Source: Gammaproteobacteria bacterium
Lineage (GTDB): Bacteria > Pseudomonadota > Gammaproteobacteria > Pseudomonadales > Halieaceae
Length of the DNA stretch: 47,123 nucleotides
Reading direction: 5' to 3'
NCBI GenBank assembly: GCA_030433415.1
Contig: JAUIMF010000018.1
Coordinates: 1-47,123, forward strand
Within the stretch, counting starts at the first letter, position 1. Each line of letters begins with the position of its first letter. The position numbers were made by a program, and so were the translations under genes. The notes under the pieces are model-generated. The model was not told the origin of the DNA and searched no databases. It saw only the letters and a program-made list of their open reading frames with translations. Positions 25,484 to 33,688 of the stretch are shown here, piece after piece.

Positions 25484-25966
25484 TCAGTGCTCGTGCCCCC
25501 CGGGGCCATGAACGTGGCCGTGACTCAACTCTTCTGCCGAGGCATCGCGCACATCCTTGACGGTCACATCAAAGTGCAGGGTTTCGCCAGCCAGTTGGTG
25601 GTTGGCGTCGACCGTCACGTTCTCGTCGTTGACTTCTTTGACCGTGATGATCTGCATACCCTGGCCTGATTGAGCCTGGAACTGCATGCCGGGCTCGATT
25701 GTGTCGACGCCCTGGAACATCTCGCGGGGCACAACCTGAACCAGGCCGGCGTCGAACTCACCATAAGCTTCGGCGGGGGGGATAACCGCATCCACCTGAT
25801 CCCCCTGAGACTTGCCAACGAGCGCGCTCTCGAGGCCCGGGATGAGGTTGCCGTGGCCATGGAGGTAGTGCAGGGGTGAGTCGGGAGCAGACTGATCGAG
25901 CACCTCACCCGCATCGTTGCGGAGGGTGTAGTCGATGCTGACAACTTTATCGGCGGCAATTTGCAT
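25484..25966 (-). CDS. FKBP-type peptidyl-prolyl isomerase, SlyD-like
   Basis: A 160-residue protein-folding catalyst. It has the SlyD order of an FKBP half (VSIDYTLRNDAGEVLDQS, LIPGLESALVGKSQGD), an inserted IF chaperone domain (AYGEFDAGLVQVVPREMF), and a return strand (NHQLAGETLHFDVTV). The C-terminus is His-rich (HGHVHGPGGHEH), a short version of the SlyD metal-binding tail used in nickel handling. ATG 25966 is fixed by AAGGA upstream. A 40-codon in-frame extension is not coding. Confidence 0.92.
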   Translation of the reverse strand: MQIAADKVVSIDYTLRNDAGEVLDQSAPDSPLHYLHGHGNLIPGLESALVGKSQGDQVDAVIPPAEAYGEFDAGLVQVVPREMFQGVDTIEPGMQFQAQSGQGMQIITVKEVNDENVTVDANHQLAGETLHFDVTVKDVRDASAEELSHGHVHGPGGHEH

Positions 25967-26136
25967 AGGGATCCTTCTGGGTTTTGCGGCTCGGTATGTT
26001 CTTGCCGCTGATGGGAGAGCCGACACCCTACGCATGTTGGGCGGTGGGTGCCAGTGCCTTGATTGTGTTCCCAAAATAGTCGTCAAGTGACGAGAAAGAT
26101 CTGTGCGCGGTGCTTACCGATGGGCCACGTCGGATC

Positions 26137-26156
26137 GAAAGCCCGCTTACGCGGGC
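26137..26156 (-). terminator. Hairpin terminator after the VPLPA-CTERM gene
   Basis: On the minus strand, GCCCGC and GCGGGC form a 6-bp stem with a four-base loop, then TTTC. It begins 13 bases past the stop of the sorting-signal protein. The T-run is short, so it may be only partly effective. Confidence 0.5.
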
Positions 26157-26168
26157 CTTACACCAGGA

Positions 26169-26756
26169 TTACTTGCGGCGTAGTCTCAGTCCGAGAAGGC
26201 CGAGGCTGATAAGGGCGAAGGTGGCGGGAAGTGGTACTTCACTCGACACGACATCACGAATCACCACGGTATCCCACCACGATTCGTACCCTTCGTTACC
26301 AGCCCAGGTGCGGTCGTCGAGATAATTGCCCGCGTCCCTCCAGTTGCAACTATTGTTGAGCGAGAAGTAGGGCGTGGCACATGCGGCGTCACCAGTCAGA
26401 GGTACCGTAGCGCCAGATGTCGCGTTAAAAATAGCTCCGCTGACTGGATCGGCGCTCCCAAAGGGAACGTTGGCGCCATCAAACTGAAAATCAGCCGCGC
26501 TTGGGGCTAGCGCCAACTCGTCGAGGGTGGGCAACCTCCATCCAAACACAGACTGCGGACCTAGATCGAAGTTCGCACTGGAGCTGTCGAAGGCAAAGTT
26601 ATTTACCCACGCCCACTCGAAACCACCGAAGGAGATGAAGGTATTTGAAGGAAGTGGGCCTGATATCAACACAGCAGCCTTGGCAGAGCCGCTGAACATA
26701 AAGGCCGATGCCAGAACCGTGCTCAGTAACAATGAACGAGATTTCATATTCTTCAT
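26169..26756 (-). CDS. Exported protein with VPLPA/PEP-CTERM sorting signal
   Basis: 195 residues. A Sec signal peptide (LLLSTVLASAFMFSGSAKA) starts it, and it ends with VPLPATFALISLGLLGLRLRRK-type sorting: the VPLPA motif, a hydrophobic helix and a basic tail. That is the exosortase/VPLPA-CTERM pattern, so it should be cleaved and released or anchored at the surface, often with biofilm matrix. The middle region contains GWRLPTLDELA, common in such proteins, and has four Cys. No exosortase gene is in the window, so the enzyme must be elsewhere. The start could also be the Met three codons later. Confidence 0.8.
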   Translation of the reverse strand: MKNMKSRSLLLSTVLASAFMFSGSAKAAVLISGPLPSNTFISFGGFEWAWVNNFAFDSSSANFDLGPQSVFGWRLPTLDELALAPSAADFQFDGANVPFGSADPVSGAIFNATSGATVPLTGDAACATPYFSLNNSCNWRDAGNYLDDRTWAGNEGYESWWDTVVIRDVVSSEVPLPATFALISLGLLGLRLRRK

Positions 26757-27040
26757 ATTTCAGGTGACCCCTATATCTGCGAAAATGCAACCAATTATCG
26801 ACCTGCATGTTATGTGCCAGGTGTGGGATACCCCAGAGCTTTCGCTTAGTTCAGCGCTTAGCCAATTGCGCCGATGTAAAAGAAACTGACATTCGCTGCT
26901 GTTGTTTCCCGGTAGCGGCTGGGCCTTCGGTCGCGACAGACCGCGATTTGCGAGCCATGGCCCTCTCTGTCTATTGAGGTCCCCCCGTTCTTTCATCCAT
27001 GCTTCAGGTCTGTCACGATCCTCGCAAGGAGACGACGAGC

Positions 27041-27553
27041 ATGAAATCTCGACTCACAGTCAGCCTTTCTGCAATCGCCACCAGTGTTTGCTTAGCTTGC
27101 CAGGCAGACCCCGAAAGCAAGTGGGTGACCGTATCAGGCAGCGGGACACACCTGTTCAGTAGCGCCATCGTTCATTCCAAAATGAATACGGAAGTCGGCT
27201 ACGTGCAGCGTAGCACCGAGACCGTAGAACTGGACGGAGACCTGCAGGGGCGTGTGCTGTACCACCCGTTATCAACTTTTGACTTTCAGGCGGGCACATT
27301 GACCAACACCGGGAACCAGGTGTTTTCGGGGACGATCCTGGGATCGGAACCCGTTCTGCTACACGATGAGCGGTACCGCTTTGACGTGGATCTCGCGACG
27401 GGCACGACGGTGGGGAAGGTATTCCTGACTGAACATATCGCAGGCCCGAAGGTGCAGTGCGAACTCACCATTGAAGGTACTGGCGCACAGACTCCGGCGG
27501 GGGATGCGGTTATTGCGTATACGGGGCGTTGTAGGTTTAGTGGGGAAGGTTGA
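27041..27553 (+). CDS. Exported hypothetical protein
   Basis: A 170-residue protein with a Sec-type signal (LTVSLSAIATSVCLACQA). The lipobox is not canonical. The rest is beta-rich and unrecognised, with a Cys pair in the last third (VQCELTI and GRCRF) that could form a disulfide. AAGGAG at 27026-27031 fixes the ATG at 27041. The upstream 284 bases contain no gene I can support. I do not assign a function. Confidence 0.65.
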   Translation: MKSRLTVSLSAIATSVCLACQADPESKWVTVSGSGTHLFSSAIVHSKMNTEVGYVQRSTETVELDGDLQGRVLYHPLSTFDFQAGTLTNTGNQVFSGTILGSEPVLLHDERYRFDVDLATGTTVGKVFLTEHIAGPKVQCELTIEGTGAQTPAGDAVIAYTGRCRFSGEG

Positions 27554-27640
27554 TACAAGTAGGGATTGTTGGCTTGGGGGCCGCCACGCATTTTGCATTG
27601 AGCGCAATCCCCACTTACGCCCGAGGGAGTGGGGTGCGGA

Positions 27641-28339
27641 ATGATTTTCAAGCAATGGAGAGTGCAGGCAGAGCGCGGTAACTGGCTCTGGTTGGTCGTC
27701 GAGTTTTTCGTGCTCGTTGTGGGCTTTCTGGTGAGCCTGCAGGTAAACGATTGGCAGGACAGCCGCAGTGAGCGAGAACTGGAGTCCGAGTACCTGGATC
27801 GACTGCTGGTGGATTTTGAGCAAAGCCGCGTGCAGTTGACAGAGAGCGTCGACAGGATGTCGGCGATGCTGCGAACGCTCGAAACAGGTATGGGCCTGCT
27901 CAGTGAGCCCGAGCTGACCGAAGCGCAACATCAGTTGATCTTTGACGCAGTGGGGGTTGCGGGCATCTTTGGGCAATTCGATATCGTCGTCGGCACCCTG
28001 GAGGAACTCAAAGATACCGGCAATATGCGATTGATCCGCTCCAAAGCGCTTCGCGTTGGCCTTGGCAACCTATGGCAACGCTATCAACAGATTCTTCGGC
28101 TTTCGAATGTGAGAACGCTTTATCGGGTAGAGGCGTCGACTCAATTGTCGGATCACCTCTATCCTAAAAAAGGAGCGTCCTATGGATGGGATACCGAGTC
28201 CGTAGAAAACAGTCGTCGGGAACTCTACTCCGCCCTGGCTCGTATTCGGCATAACCAGGCCGCTGATATCACCGACAGTAAAAAGCTTTTGGTTCTACTC
28301 GAAGAGAACACCGCCATCATAGATTCGCTGTTGCAGTGA
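27641..28339 (+). CDS. Single-span membrane protein, DUF6090-like
   Basis: A 232-residue protein with one N-terminal membrane helix (about 16-37, LVVEFFVLVVGFLVSLQV) followed by NDWQDSRSERELESEYL. This closely resembles the start of DUF6090 proteins. The remainder is helical and probably periplasmic, containing a repeated LEELKDTGNMRLI-type block. No function is known. ATG 27641 is preceded by GGGAG. It begins 87 bases after the preceding exported protein and may be in the same unit. Confidence 0.65.
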   Translation: MIFKQWRVQAERGNWLWLVVEFFVLVVGFLVSLQVNDWQDSRSERELESEYLDRLLVDFEQSRVQLTESVDRMSAMLRTLETGMGLLSEPELTEAQHQLIFDAVGVAGIFGQFDIVVGTLEELKDTGNMRLIRSKALRVGLGNLWQRYQQILRLSNVRTLYRVEASTQLSDHLYPKKGASYGWDTESVENSRRELYSALARIRHNQAADITDSKKLLVLLEENTAIIDSLLQ

Positions 28340-28356
28340 AGCGGTTGATGGGCTTG

Positions 28357-28536
28357 TCAGAGTGCGCTGATCAATCCTGCCTTGTTCTTGCCTTGCAGAA
28401 TTTCGCCAGTCGAAAACTGCTGAAAATCCTCCGCTGATAACGCAGGGCGAATCCGCCGGGCGTCGCGGATCGCATTCTCTGCCGCAGCCAGATCGCCGGT
28501 GATAAAGCTCGCGACCGCGAGCACCAGGCGCGACAT
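28357..28536 (-). pseudogene. C-terminal fragment of a CadC/TolB-like regulator (decayed copy)
   Basis: Translation on the minus strand gives about 59 residues (MSRLVLAVASFITGD...) that match the last 55 or so residues of the intact regulator at 29911-31458. They include the shared blocks AIRDARRIRPALSAEDFQQFS and EILQG. The N-terminal 470 residues are missing, and the last residues differ (GLISAL). It is a relic of a duplicate or sister gene. It ends at TGA 28357-28359, and its true upstream part is lost at about 28536. Confidence 0.7.
28370..28532 (-). repeat. Direct repeat copy 1 (decayed regulator end)
   Basis: This stretch aligns without gaps, at a constant offset of 1551 bases, to 29921-30083. 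By my manual alignment, the 123 bases from about 28410 onwards have about nine mismatches. Copies 1 and 2 flank the HTH-Fic module. Confidence 0.75.
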
Positions 28537-28685
28537 CAGAGCTCGATCTATGCTGTGTGTCGACTAGGCGCAGGTGCTGCGGAAGCAGATTCCGGTGCGT
28601 CCGAATTGATGATCTACAGACCCTGGTCCGTATGGTTCTGGAAATGGGTGCTTTTCGTGGATCTTGAAGGTGTAATTTATACAAC

Positions 28686-28757
28686 ATATAAGTGATATTT
28701 AAATAGTACAAATATCGTTTATACATGATTAATAAGTTGTTTTAATATCACTTATAT
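28686..28757. promoter_or_regulatory. Inverted-repeat operator region upstream of the HTH-Fic pair
   Basis: ATATAAGTGATATT (28686-28699) and AATATCACTTATAT (28744-28757) are perfect 14-base inverted repeats 44 bases apart. The stretch is strongly AT-rich. It ends about 40 bases before the start of the HTH gene, the place expected for the operator of an autoregulated HTH protein. Confidence 0.55.
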
Positions 28758-28798
28758 ACGATATTGTGCATCACATCCCACATTGCAGGGCTGACAGT

Positions 28799-29266
28799 AT
28801 GCGTGCGGCCGATAGGGCAATTGCCCGTAAAAATCTCGATAGACGTTTAACCTCCATAAAAGCGGCAGACAGCTTTGCCCGTCCTCCAAAAGGTTGGGTG
28901 AGGGCGATACGCGAGTCGCTGGGCATGACCACGAAGCAACTCGGCAAACGAATAGGCGTTACTCAATCGCGCGCTTTTGAAGTTGAGAAAGCGGAGGTCT
29001 CGGGCAGAATAACTCTGGAGTCACTGGAGCGCGCTGCTCATGCTCTGGATTGTCGCCTGGTGTATGCGCTGGTTCCTCGTGAGTCATTGGATTCCATCGT
29101 AGAGGATCGAGCCCTCGTGTTAGCCAAGGAAAAACTCGGATTGACCAGCCATAGCATGGTCCTGGAGGACCAACGTGTCGACGAGGCGGATGAGAAGCGT
29201 CAGCTGAAGGAGTACGCCAGACGCCTGATCGAAAAGCCGGGCTCGGGTCTGTGGGCAGAGGAGTGA
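28799..29266 (+). CDS. 'Mobile mystery protein A' HTH regulator
   Basis: A 155-residue protein with an XRE-type helix-turn-helix in the middle (MTTKQLGKRIGVTQSRAFEVEK) and the family's opening KNLDRRL. A late conserved stretch includes LVYALVPRESLDSIVEDRA. This is the 'mobile mystery protein A' family, always paired with a Fic protein and common on mobile DNA. It likely represses its own promoter and may neutralise the Fic partner. ATG 28799 is preferred to GTG 28766. Its TGA overlaps the next start (GTGA), so the pair is coupled. Confidence 0.88.
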   Translation: MRAADRAIARKNLDRRLTSIKAADSFARPPKGWVRAIRESLGMTTKQLGKRIGVTQSRAFEVEKAEVSGRITLESLERAAHALDCRLVYALVPRESLDSIVEDRALVLAKEKLGLTSHSMVLEDQRVDEADEKRQLKEYARRLIEKPGSGLWAEE

Positions 29267-29850
29267 CTGACCCTTTCGATCAAGAGGATAATGCGGCGAC
29301 GCCACTGGAAGATGAAGAGAGGGACGGGCTTATTCCCTCCTATGTCACTACCCGTGGCGAGCTGAATGAGGCCGAACAGGCAAACATTATTGAGGCCGCC
29401 GATTGGGCCTTGTCGAGGAAGCGCAACGTCCTCGATGGTCAATTTTTGGATCGGCTCCACCATCGCATGTTCAGGCATGTGTGGAAGTGGGCAGGCAGGC
29501 ATCGCCGTACCGGCAAAAATGTGGGGGTTGATGCCTATAAGATTCCAACGGAGTTAAAGCGACTGATTGATGACTCCCAATACTGGATCACGCATGAGTC
29601 CTACCTACCCGATGAGATAGCCGCACGTTTTCATCATCGACTCGTCTGGATTCATGCTTACCCCAACGGTAACGGTCGCCACGCAAGGCTGGCGACCGAT
29701 CTTCTTCTCAAATCGCTGGGCAGGCACCCATTCAGCTGGGGCCGGATAAACCTGGTCGACGCCGGTGAAACGCGCCAGCGCTATGTCGAAGCACTACGTG
29801 CTGCTGATCGGCATGACTTTGGGCCTTTGAACGCATTCGTGAGATCGTAA
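29263..29850 (+). CDS. 'Mobile mystery protein B' Fic-domain protein
   Basis: A 195-residue Fic protein. The active-site motif is HAYPNGNGR (131-139), close to HPFxxGNGR and with the catalytic His. Fic enzymes attach AMP or other groups to target proteins. The N-terminal region (GATPLE-like AATPLEDEERDGLIPS) is characteristic of the 'mobile mystery protein B' family. GTG 29263 overlaps the stop of protein A by four bases and fits the family's usual start, so it is preferred over GTG 29251. No cognate inhibitory helix motif is evident in the chain. Inhibition may come from protein A. Confidence 0.88.
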   Translation: MTDPFDQEDNAATPLEDEERDGLIPSYVTTRGELNEAEQANIIEAADWALSRKRNVLDGQFLDRLHHRMFRHVWKWAGRHRRTGKNVGVDAYKIPTELKRLIDDSQYWITHESYLPDEIAARFHHRLVWIHAYPNGNGRHARLATDLLLKSLGRHPFSWGRINLVDAGETRQRYVEALRAADRHDFGPLNAFVRS

Positions 29851-29910
29851 ATGATGGTAGTTCGGTGTCATCCGTAATCGCCGCAGGTTGCACAAAGAAC
29901 GGGTAGCGAT

Positions 29911-31458
29911 CTACGCCTCGATCAACCCGGCCCCAACCATTCCCTGCAGAATCTCGGGATTCGAAAACTGCTGAAAATCCTCCGCCGATAGCGCAGGACG
30001 AATCCGCCGGGCATCGCGGATTGCATCCTCTGCCGCAGCCAGATCACCGGTGATAAAGCTCGCCACCGCCAGCACCAGGCGCGGGGCAAACACCTTGTCG
30101 TCGTAGTCGCAGGCATCGCGGGCGATCTGTAGCGCGTCTTCGACCTTGCCGCAGGCCAGCAGGCCGCCGCTCAACAGCGTGCCCCAGGCTGCCAGGCGGT
30201 GGTCGCGAGGACTGATGCGCATGCCTTGCTGAATCAGTTCAAAGCCCGCCAGGTCACCGGTCTTGAGCAGGGACGCGCCGAGGGCCGCCAGGGCCTGGGC
30301 ATTGCTGGGGTTGATCTGGATCGCTTTGCGCAGCAGGCCCATGCCCCGCTCGTGCTTGCCAAGGTCCACCAGGGCGCAGCCGGCAAAGCCCAGCACGCTC
30401 GAATCCTGCGCGTCCAGGCGGATGGCGGTCTCGGCGGCCTGCGCGGCTTCGTCCAATGCAGACGGTTCGTCGATCAGTCCGAATACATCGCCCAGTGCCA
30501 GTACCAATGCCAGGTAGGCGTGGGCACAGGCCAGTTCGGGATCACGAGCGATCGCCTCGCGTAGCAGTTCGGCGCTTTCTTTAAAGCATTCCTCGGTCCA
30601 GCCCTTCTGCGCCAGAATCGCGTGGCTCTGACGATAAAGCTGCCACGCACTGAGATTGGCCCGGCGATGCTTACCCAGCTGCACCAGCTCTGCGCGGTTG
30701 ATGGCAGGTTCGATGCTGGCCACGATGCGCGCGGCGATTTCGTTCTGAATGTCAGGCAGTTCGTCTTCATGGAATTCATGGCGACTGGCCCACAGCAGGG
30801 CGTTATCGGCGGTCTCCATCAACTGAAACGAAATGCGGTAGCGCCCACCGATATTCAGCAGATTGCCTTCAACCAGATACTGCACGCCGAGTTCGCGGCC
30901 GATGGCCCGAACATCCAGCTCGCTGTCGCGGTACACCTGCATCGTGCTTTGCGACACCACCCAAAAGCCCGGCACATTCGCCAGCGTGATGCTCAGGTCT
31001 TCGCCGAGAATCTCGGCCAGCCACGCGTCTTCGTCCTGATTGCTGCGGCAGTGAAAAGGCAGCACCGCCAGCGACGTCTTGTCGGTGGCGAGCCCCGACT
31101 CGCGTCGAAACGGGTTGTCGGTGTTGATGGGGGGCGGCTCTGGCGGTGCGGATGCTTCGATTTGGCCCACAAAGCGGTAGCCGCGGCGATGGAGCGTGGC
31201 GATGTACCGTTGTTGGTCGGCGTCGTCATCCAGGGCCTTGCGCGCCTCTTTGATGCAACTGCTCAAGGTGGAGTCCGACACCACCTTGCCCGCCCAGAGT
31301 TCGTCCATCAACTCGTCGCGGCCGATCACCCGTTCGCGGTTATTTATCAGGTAAATCAGCAGGTTAAACACCTGCGGCTCGATCGGGCGCGGCGTGCCGT
31401 CGTGCGCGAGGGAGTAATTGCGCAAGTCCAGCGTGAAGTTGTCGAACGCGATCTGCAT
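29911..31458 (-). CDS. CadC-like winged-helix regulator with TolB-like and TPR domains
   Basis: A 515-residue protein. The N-terminal DNA-binding wing (about 1-100: RVIGRDELMDELW, then LHRRGYRFVG) is of the OmpR/CadC type without a membrane span. A TolB-like/adenylate-cyclase-associated domain follows (LAVLPFHCRS and LVEGNLLNIGGRYRISFQL). The rest is a TPR-like helical array. The combination is common in gammaproteobacterial regulators of unknown signal. ATG 31458 is chosen because the wing domain starts there. The final 55 residues are duplicated at 28357-28536. It is divergent from the methyltransferase gene at 31646 and may regulate it. Confidence 0.85.
   Translation of the reverse strand: MQIAFDNFTLDLRNYSLAHDGTPRPIEPQVFNLLIYLINNRERVIGRDELMDELWAGKVVSDSTLSSCIKEARKALDDDADQQRYIATLHRRGYRFVGQIEASAPPEPPPINTDNPFRRESGLATDKTSLAVLPFHCRSNQDEDAWLAEILGEDLSITLANVPGFWVVSQSTMQVYRDSELDVRAIGRELGVQYLVEGNLLNIGGRYRISFQLMETADNALLWASRHEFHEDELPDIQNEIAARIVASIEPAINRAELVQLGKHRRANLSAWQLYRQSHAILAQKGWTEECFKESAELLREAIARDPELACAHAYLALVLALGDVFGLIDEPSALDEAAQAAETAIRLDAQDSSVLGFAGCALVDLGKHERGMGLLRKAIQINPSNAQALAALGASLLKTGDLAGFELIQQGMRISPRDHRLAAWGTLLSGGLLACGKVEDALQIARDACDYDDKVFAPRLVLAVASFITGDLAAAEDAIRDARRIRPALSAEDFQQFSNPEILQGMVGAGLIEA
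29921..30083 (-). repeat. Direct repeat copy 2 (end of intact regulator)
   Basis: This is the 3' coding end of the intact CadC-like regulator, matching the decayed copy at 28370-28532 without gaps. The HTH-Fic module lies exactly between the two copies, which is compatible with insertion at, or recombination through, the regulator gene. Confidence 0.75.
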
Positions 31459-31645
31459 GGAGTCATGGTGCCGCAGAACGGCAATCCCCACAAATTCCCC
31501 AACAAAGCCTCAGGGCTTCTTCAAGCCTGCGCCTCGGGGCTTGGCCACAATCCCTTCACGCTTTGCAGTTGTCCACCGGCAGTCAGTCACACCGGGTGCG
31601 CGCAAAGCATCAATTCAACCGAAGAGAAAGCAACAGGAGATAACA

Positions 31646-32509
31646 ATGAACGCTGTCGAACAATCGCTGCATTTTGAAAACGTGGTGCGCCAGGAATGGA
31701 CCAGCCCCACCACCATCAACGCCTGGCAGGACTGGTCTGAGGAGCAGTCCATACACTGTAAGCCCCTGACCGATGCGCTGATTCGTCACACGCAGTTGGC
31801 CGAAGGGCAGACCGTGCTGGATCTGGCCGGTGGCGTCGGCGAGCCGGCCCTGCCCATCGCCCGTATTGTGGGCGCAGCGGGATCGGTGGTCGCCACAGAC
31901 CTGTCCGAAGGCATGCTGGCCGTAGCGGCAGACAAGGCCCGCCGCGAGGGATTGACCAACCTGCGCTTTGAAGTCGCCGATGTGCACGAACTGCCCTACG
32001 CCGACAACAGCTTTGACCGCGTGGTGTCGCGTCTGGGTCTTATGTATTTCTGGAACATCGAGCAGGCGATCAGCGAGATTCACCGGGTACTCAAGCCCGG
32101 TGGCGTGGCCTCGTTTGTGGTGTGGGGGTCCCCCGAGCAGAACGAGTACTTTGGCAGTATCCTCGCGCCGTTCAATCAGCGCCGCGAAATGCCCGCGCAG
32201 TCCGACGACATGCCGACGCCCACGCGCTTTGGCGACGTGTCAAAGCTCACGGAAATGTTCGCGTGTCAGGGCTTCAGCGAGGTGGCATCGCAAGCGTATT
32301 GCGAAGCACTGCCCTGGCCCGGAACGCCGCGCGAGCTGTTCCAGCACTTTTACGACATGGCGGTGCCGTTGCAGCCCTACATCGACAGCTTTGACGAGAA
32401 CGAGCGGGAGGCGGTGCTGCAAGAAATCGAAGCGGCATTCAGCAAGCGGTGGGACGGCAAGTACACCAATGCCTTTGCGTCCTTCAACACGGTGTACCTG
32501 ACGAAGTGA
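31646..32509 (+). CDS. SAM-dependent class I methyltransferase (UbiE-like)
   Basis: A 287-residue methyltransferase. SAM motif I is VLDLAGGVGEP, then ATDLSEGML, then DVHELPYADNSFDRVVS and the HRVLKPGG signature of the UbiE/menaquinone class. The acceptor is unknown: its C-terminal third is longer than UbiE and unlike it. ACAGGAG directly before ATG 31646 supports the start. A 76-codon upstream extension is a read-through over the divergent regulator and is not coding. The following gene of unknown function begins 67 bases later. Confidence 0.9.
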   Translation: MNAVEQSLHFENVVRQEWTSPTTINAWQDWSEEQSIHCKPLTDALIRHTQLAEGQTVLDLAGGVGEPALPIARIVGAAGSVVATDLSEGMLAVAADKARREGLTNLRFEVADVHELPYADNSFDRVVSRLGLMYFWNIEQAISEIHRVLKPGGVASFVVWGSPEQNEYFGSILAPFNQRREMPAQSDDMPTPTRFGDVSKLTEMFACQGFSEVASQAYCEALPWPGTPRELFQHFYDMAVPLQPYIDSFDENEREAVLQEIEAAFSKRWDGKYTNAFASFNTVYLTK

Positions 32510-32576
32510 GGAGTACGGCGGTGCGCTACCTGTGACAGGGGCGCACCGCCAACGTCCGCAAAGAGGACTACAGATC

Positions 32577-33317
32577 ATGAGCGATGAGCAGATCGACAAG
32601 TTTGTTTACTGGGTGCCCGCCGAAGCCATCGATGCGGTGACGGCAGAGCTGACGGCGGACGGGTATCGCATTCAGAAAACCCTTGGCAGTCAGTGCGAAG
32701 TGCTGAAGTGCTCGGGCAAGCGTCTTGGCCTGGCAGAGCCCGCGGGGTTCAGTCGTATGTGCAAGCGGCAGGGGTCGTGGTATCGCAGCTCAGCGAAAAA
32801 CGGAAAATACCTGTTGGTGGCAGATCACCGATTGCGGGGTTCGGTGCAGCGGTATCTGGACGCCACCATGGCGGTGTCGGATTTTAAGCCTGAGGCCTTG
32901 CCAGACCTGATCGAGCTGAAAGAGGTTGTTGATACTCCCGAGTATCAGACCACGCGGCCCGACGAATGGCAGAAATACTCACTGCTGGATCGGGTCATGA
33001 TGAAAATCATGTTCACGCTGACGGGGTTCTGGGGCAGGGGCGAGAGCCTGTCTACCGCCTGGTTAGGGCACCAGGCGAATCACGCGAACTTTTTGGCGAA
33101 GCGATTTACTGCAGATATTGAAGGCGAAGCGGTGGCGTACAGCGTGACGGAGAACGCGGGGGTTTGTTCGTCGTGTGTGGAGTTTTTTAATCTGGTGTCG
33201 GATGACAGTCGGAAGTTGGTGCGGAGCTGTCCGGGGTCGATTACGTTTTCGGGGGCTGCCAGGGGTGTTTTTTATGATGTGCGGCCGGTTCGATTTTCTG
33301 AAGGGGGCGGTAGGTAG
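32577..33317 (+). CDS. Hypothetical protein (unrecognised)
   Basis: A 246-residue soluble protein with no signal peptide, no membrane span and no domain I recognise. It has a Cys-containing block near the end (AGVCSSCVEFF) and a Tyr/Trp-rich middle. The ATG at 32577 is preceded by AAGAGGAC. It may share a transcript with the methyltransferase. The 3' end overlaps the decayed ParE fragment on the other strand. Confidence 0.65.
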   Translation: MSDEQIDKFVYWVPAEAIDAVTAELTADGYRIQKTLGSQCEVLKCSGKRLGLAEPAGFSRMCKRQGSWYRSSAKNGKYLLVADHRLRGSVQRYLDATMAVSDFKPEALPDLIELKEVVDTPEYQTTRPDEWQKYSLLDRVMMKIMFTLTGFWGRGESLSTAWLGHQANHANFLAKRFTADIEGEAVAYSVTENAGVCSSCVEFFNLVSDDSRKLVRSCPGSITFSGAARGVFYDVRPVRFSEGGGR

Positions 33318-33418
33318 AGGTAGAACCCCTGCTCTACGCCGAAGCGCTCAATCATGTATTCGGCGATTGCCTCAAGGTCCAAAGCCGCTCTACGCGAAAA
33401 CCGGTACTCAGTTATCAT
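33272..33418 (-). pseudogene. Truncated ParE-type toxin
   Basis: The N-terminal 30 or so residues (MITEYRFSRRAALDLEAIAEY) match ParE toxins, ending at GVEQ. After that the frame runs into sequence that is the reverse of the neighbouring gene's 3' end and stops at 33272, giving 48 residues against the usual 95 or so. The catalytic core and C-terminus are gone, so the toxin should be inactive. Its ATG overlaps the antitoxin gene end by 11 bases, as in intact parDE operons. Confidence 0.7.
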
Positions 33419-33653
33419 ATGTGCGATATCGGGCTTCCGCTGACACCCAGATGTCGCTGAGACTACGGCCGCAGGGATCGCTGGCGAGTCCTTCGTCAAT
33501 GGCAGCCTTCAGTGCACAGGCTTGTTTCTGCTCGAGTCGGATCAGGTCCCGCAGGCACTCACTGTCATCGGTGTAATTGCCGCTGACATCCGGTGTCTTC
33601 ACCTGGTCGTCCTGGGCTTCGGTAATAGTGATCGTCTTGCGTATCGTAGCCAT
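33408..33653 (-). CDS. ParD-type ribbon-helix-helix antitoxin (orphan)
   Basis: An 81-residue protein with RHH features: the N-terminal strand (TIRKTITITEAQDDQV), then YTDDSECLRDLIRLEQ, the ParD helix pair, and the toxin-binding tail (AIDEGLASDPCGRSLSDIW). The partner ParE is truncated. It remains able to bind DNA, so it may still repress its own promoter or protect against a related toxin. ATG 33653 is preferred over an upstream Met because the RHH strand starts there. Confidence 0.8.
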   Translation of the reverse strand: MATIRKTITITEAQDDQVKTPDVSGNYTDDSECLRDLIRLEQKQACALKAAIDEGLASDPCGRSLSDIWVSAEARYRTYDN

Positions 33654-33669
33654 CGCCGCGTCTGCCTTC

Positions 33670-33687
33670 ATACTATTGGTGCAGTAT
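33670..33687. promoter_or_regulatory. Inverted repeat upstream of parD, candidate operator
   Basis: ATACT (33670-33674) and AGTAT (33683-33687) form an inverted repeat with eight bases between, starting 17 bases upstream of the ParD-like start. This is the expected autorepression site. A perfect match is only five bases per arm, so it is weak. Confidence 0.35.
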
Positions 33688-33688
33688 A

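Noticed and set aside
30622-31677. A 351-codon plus-strand frame opposite the CadC-like regulator
   Set aside because: Antisense shadow. It runs over the regulator and into the divergent promoter, with no recognisable domain.
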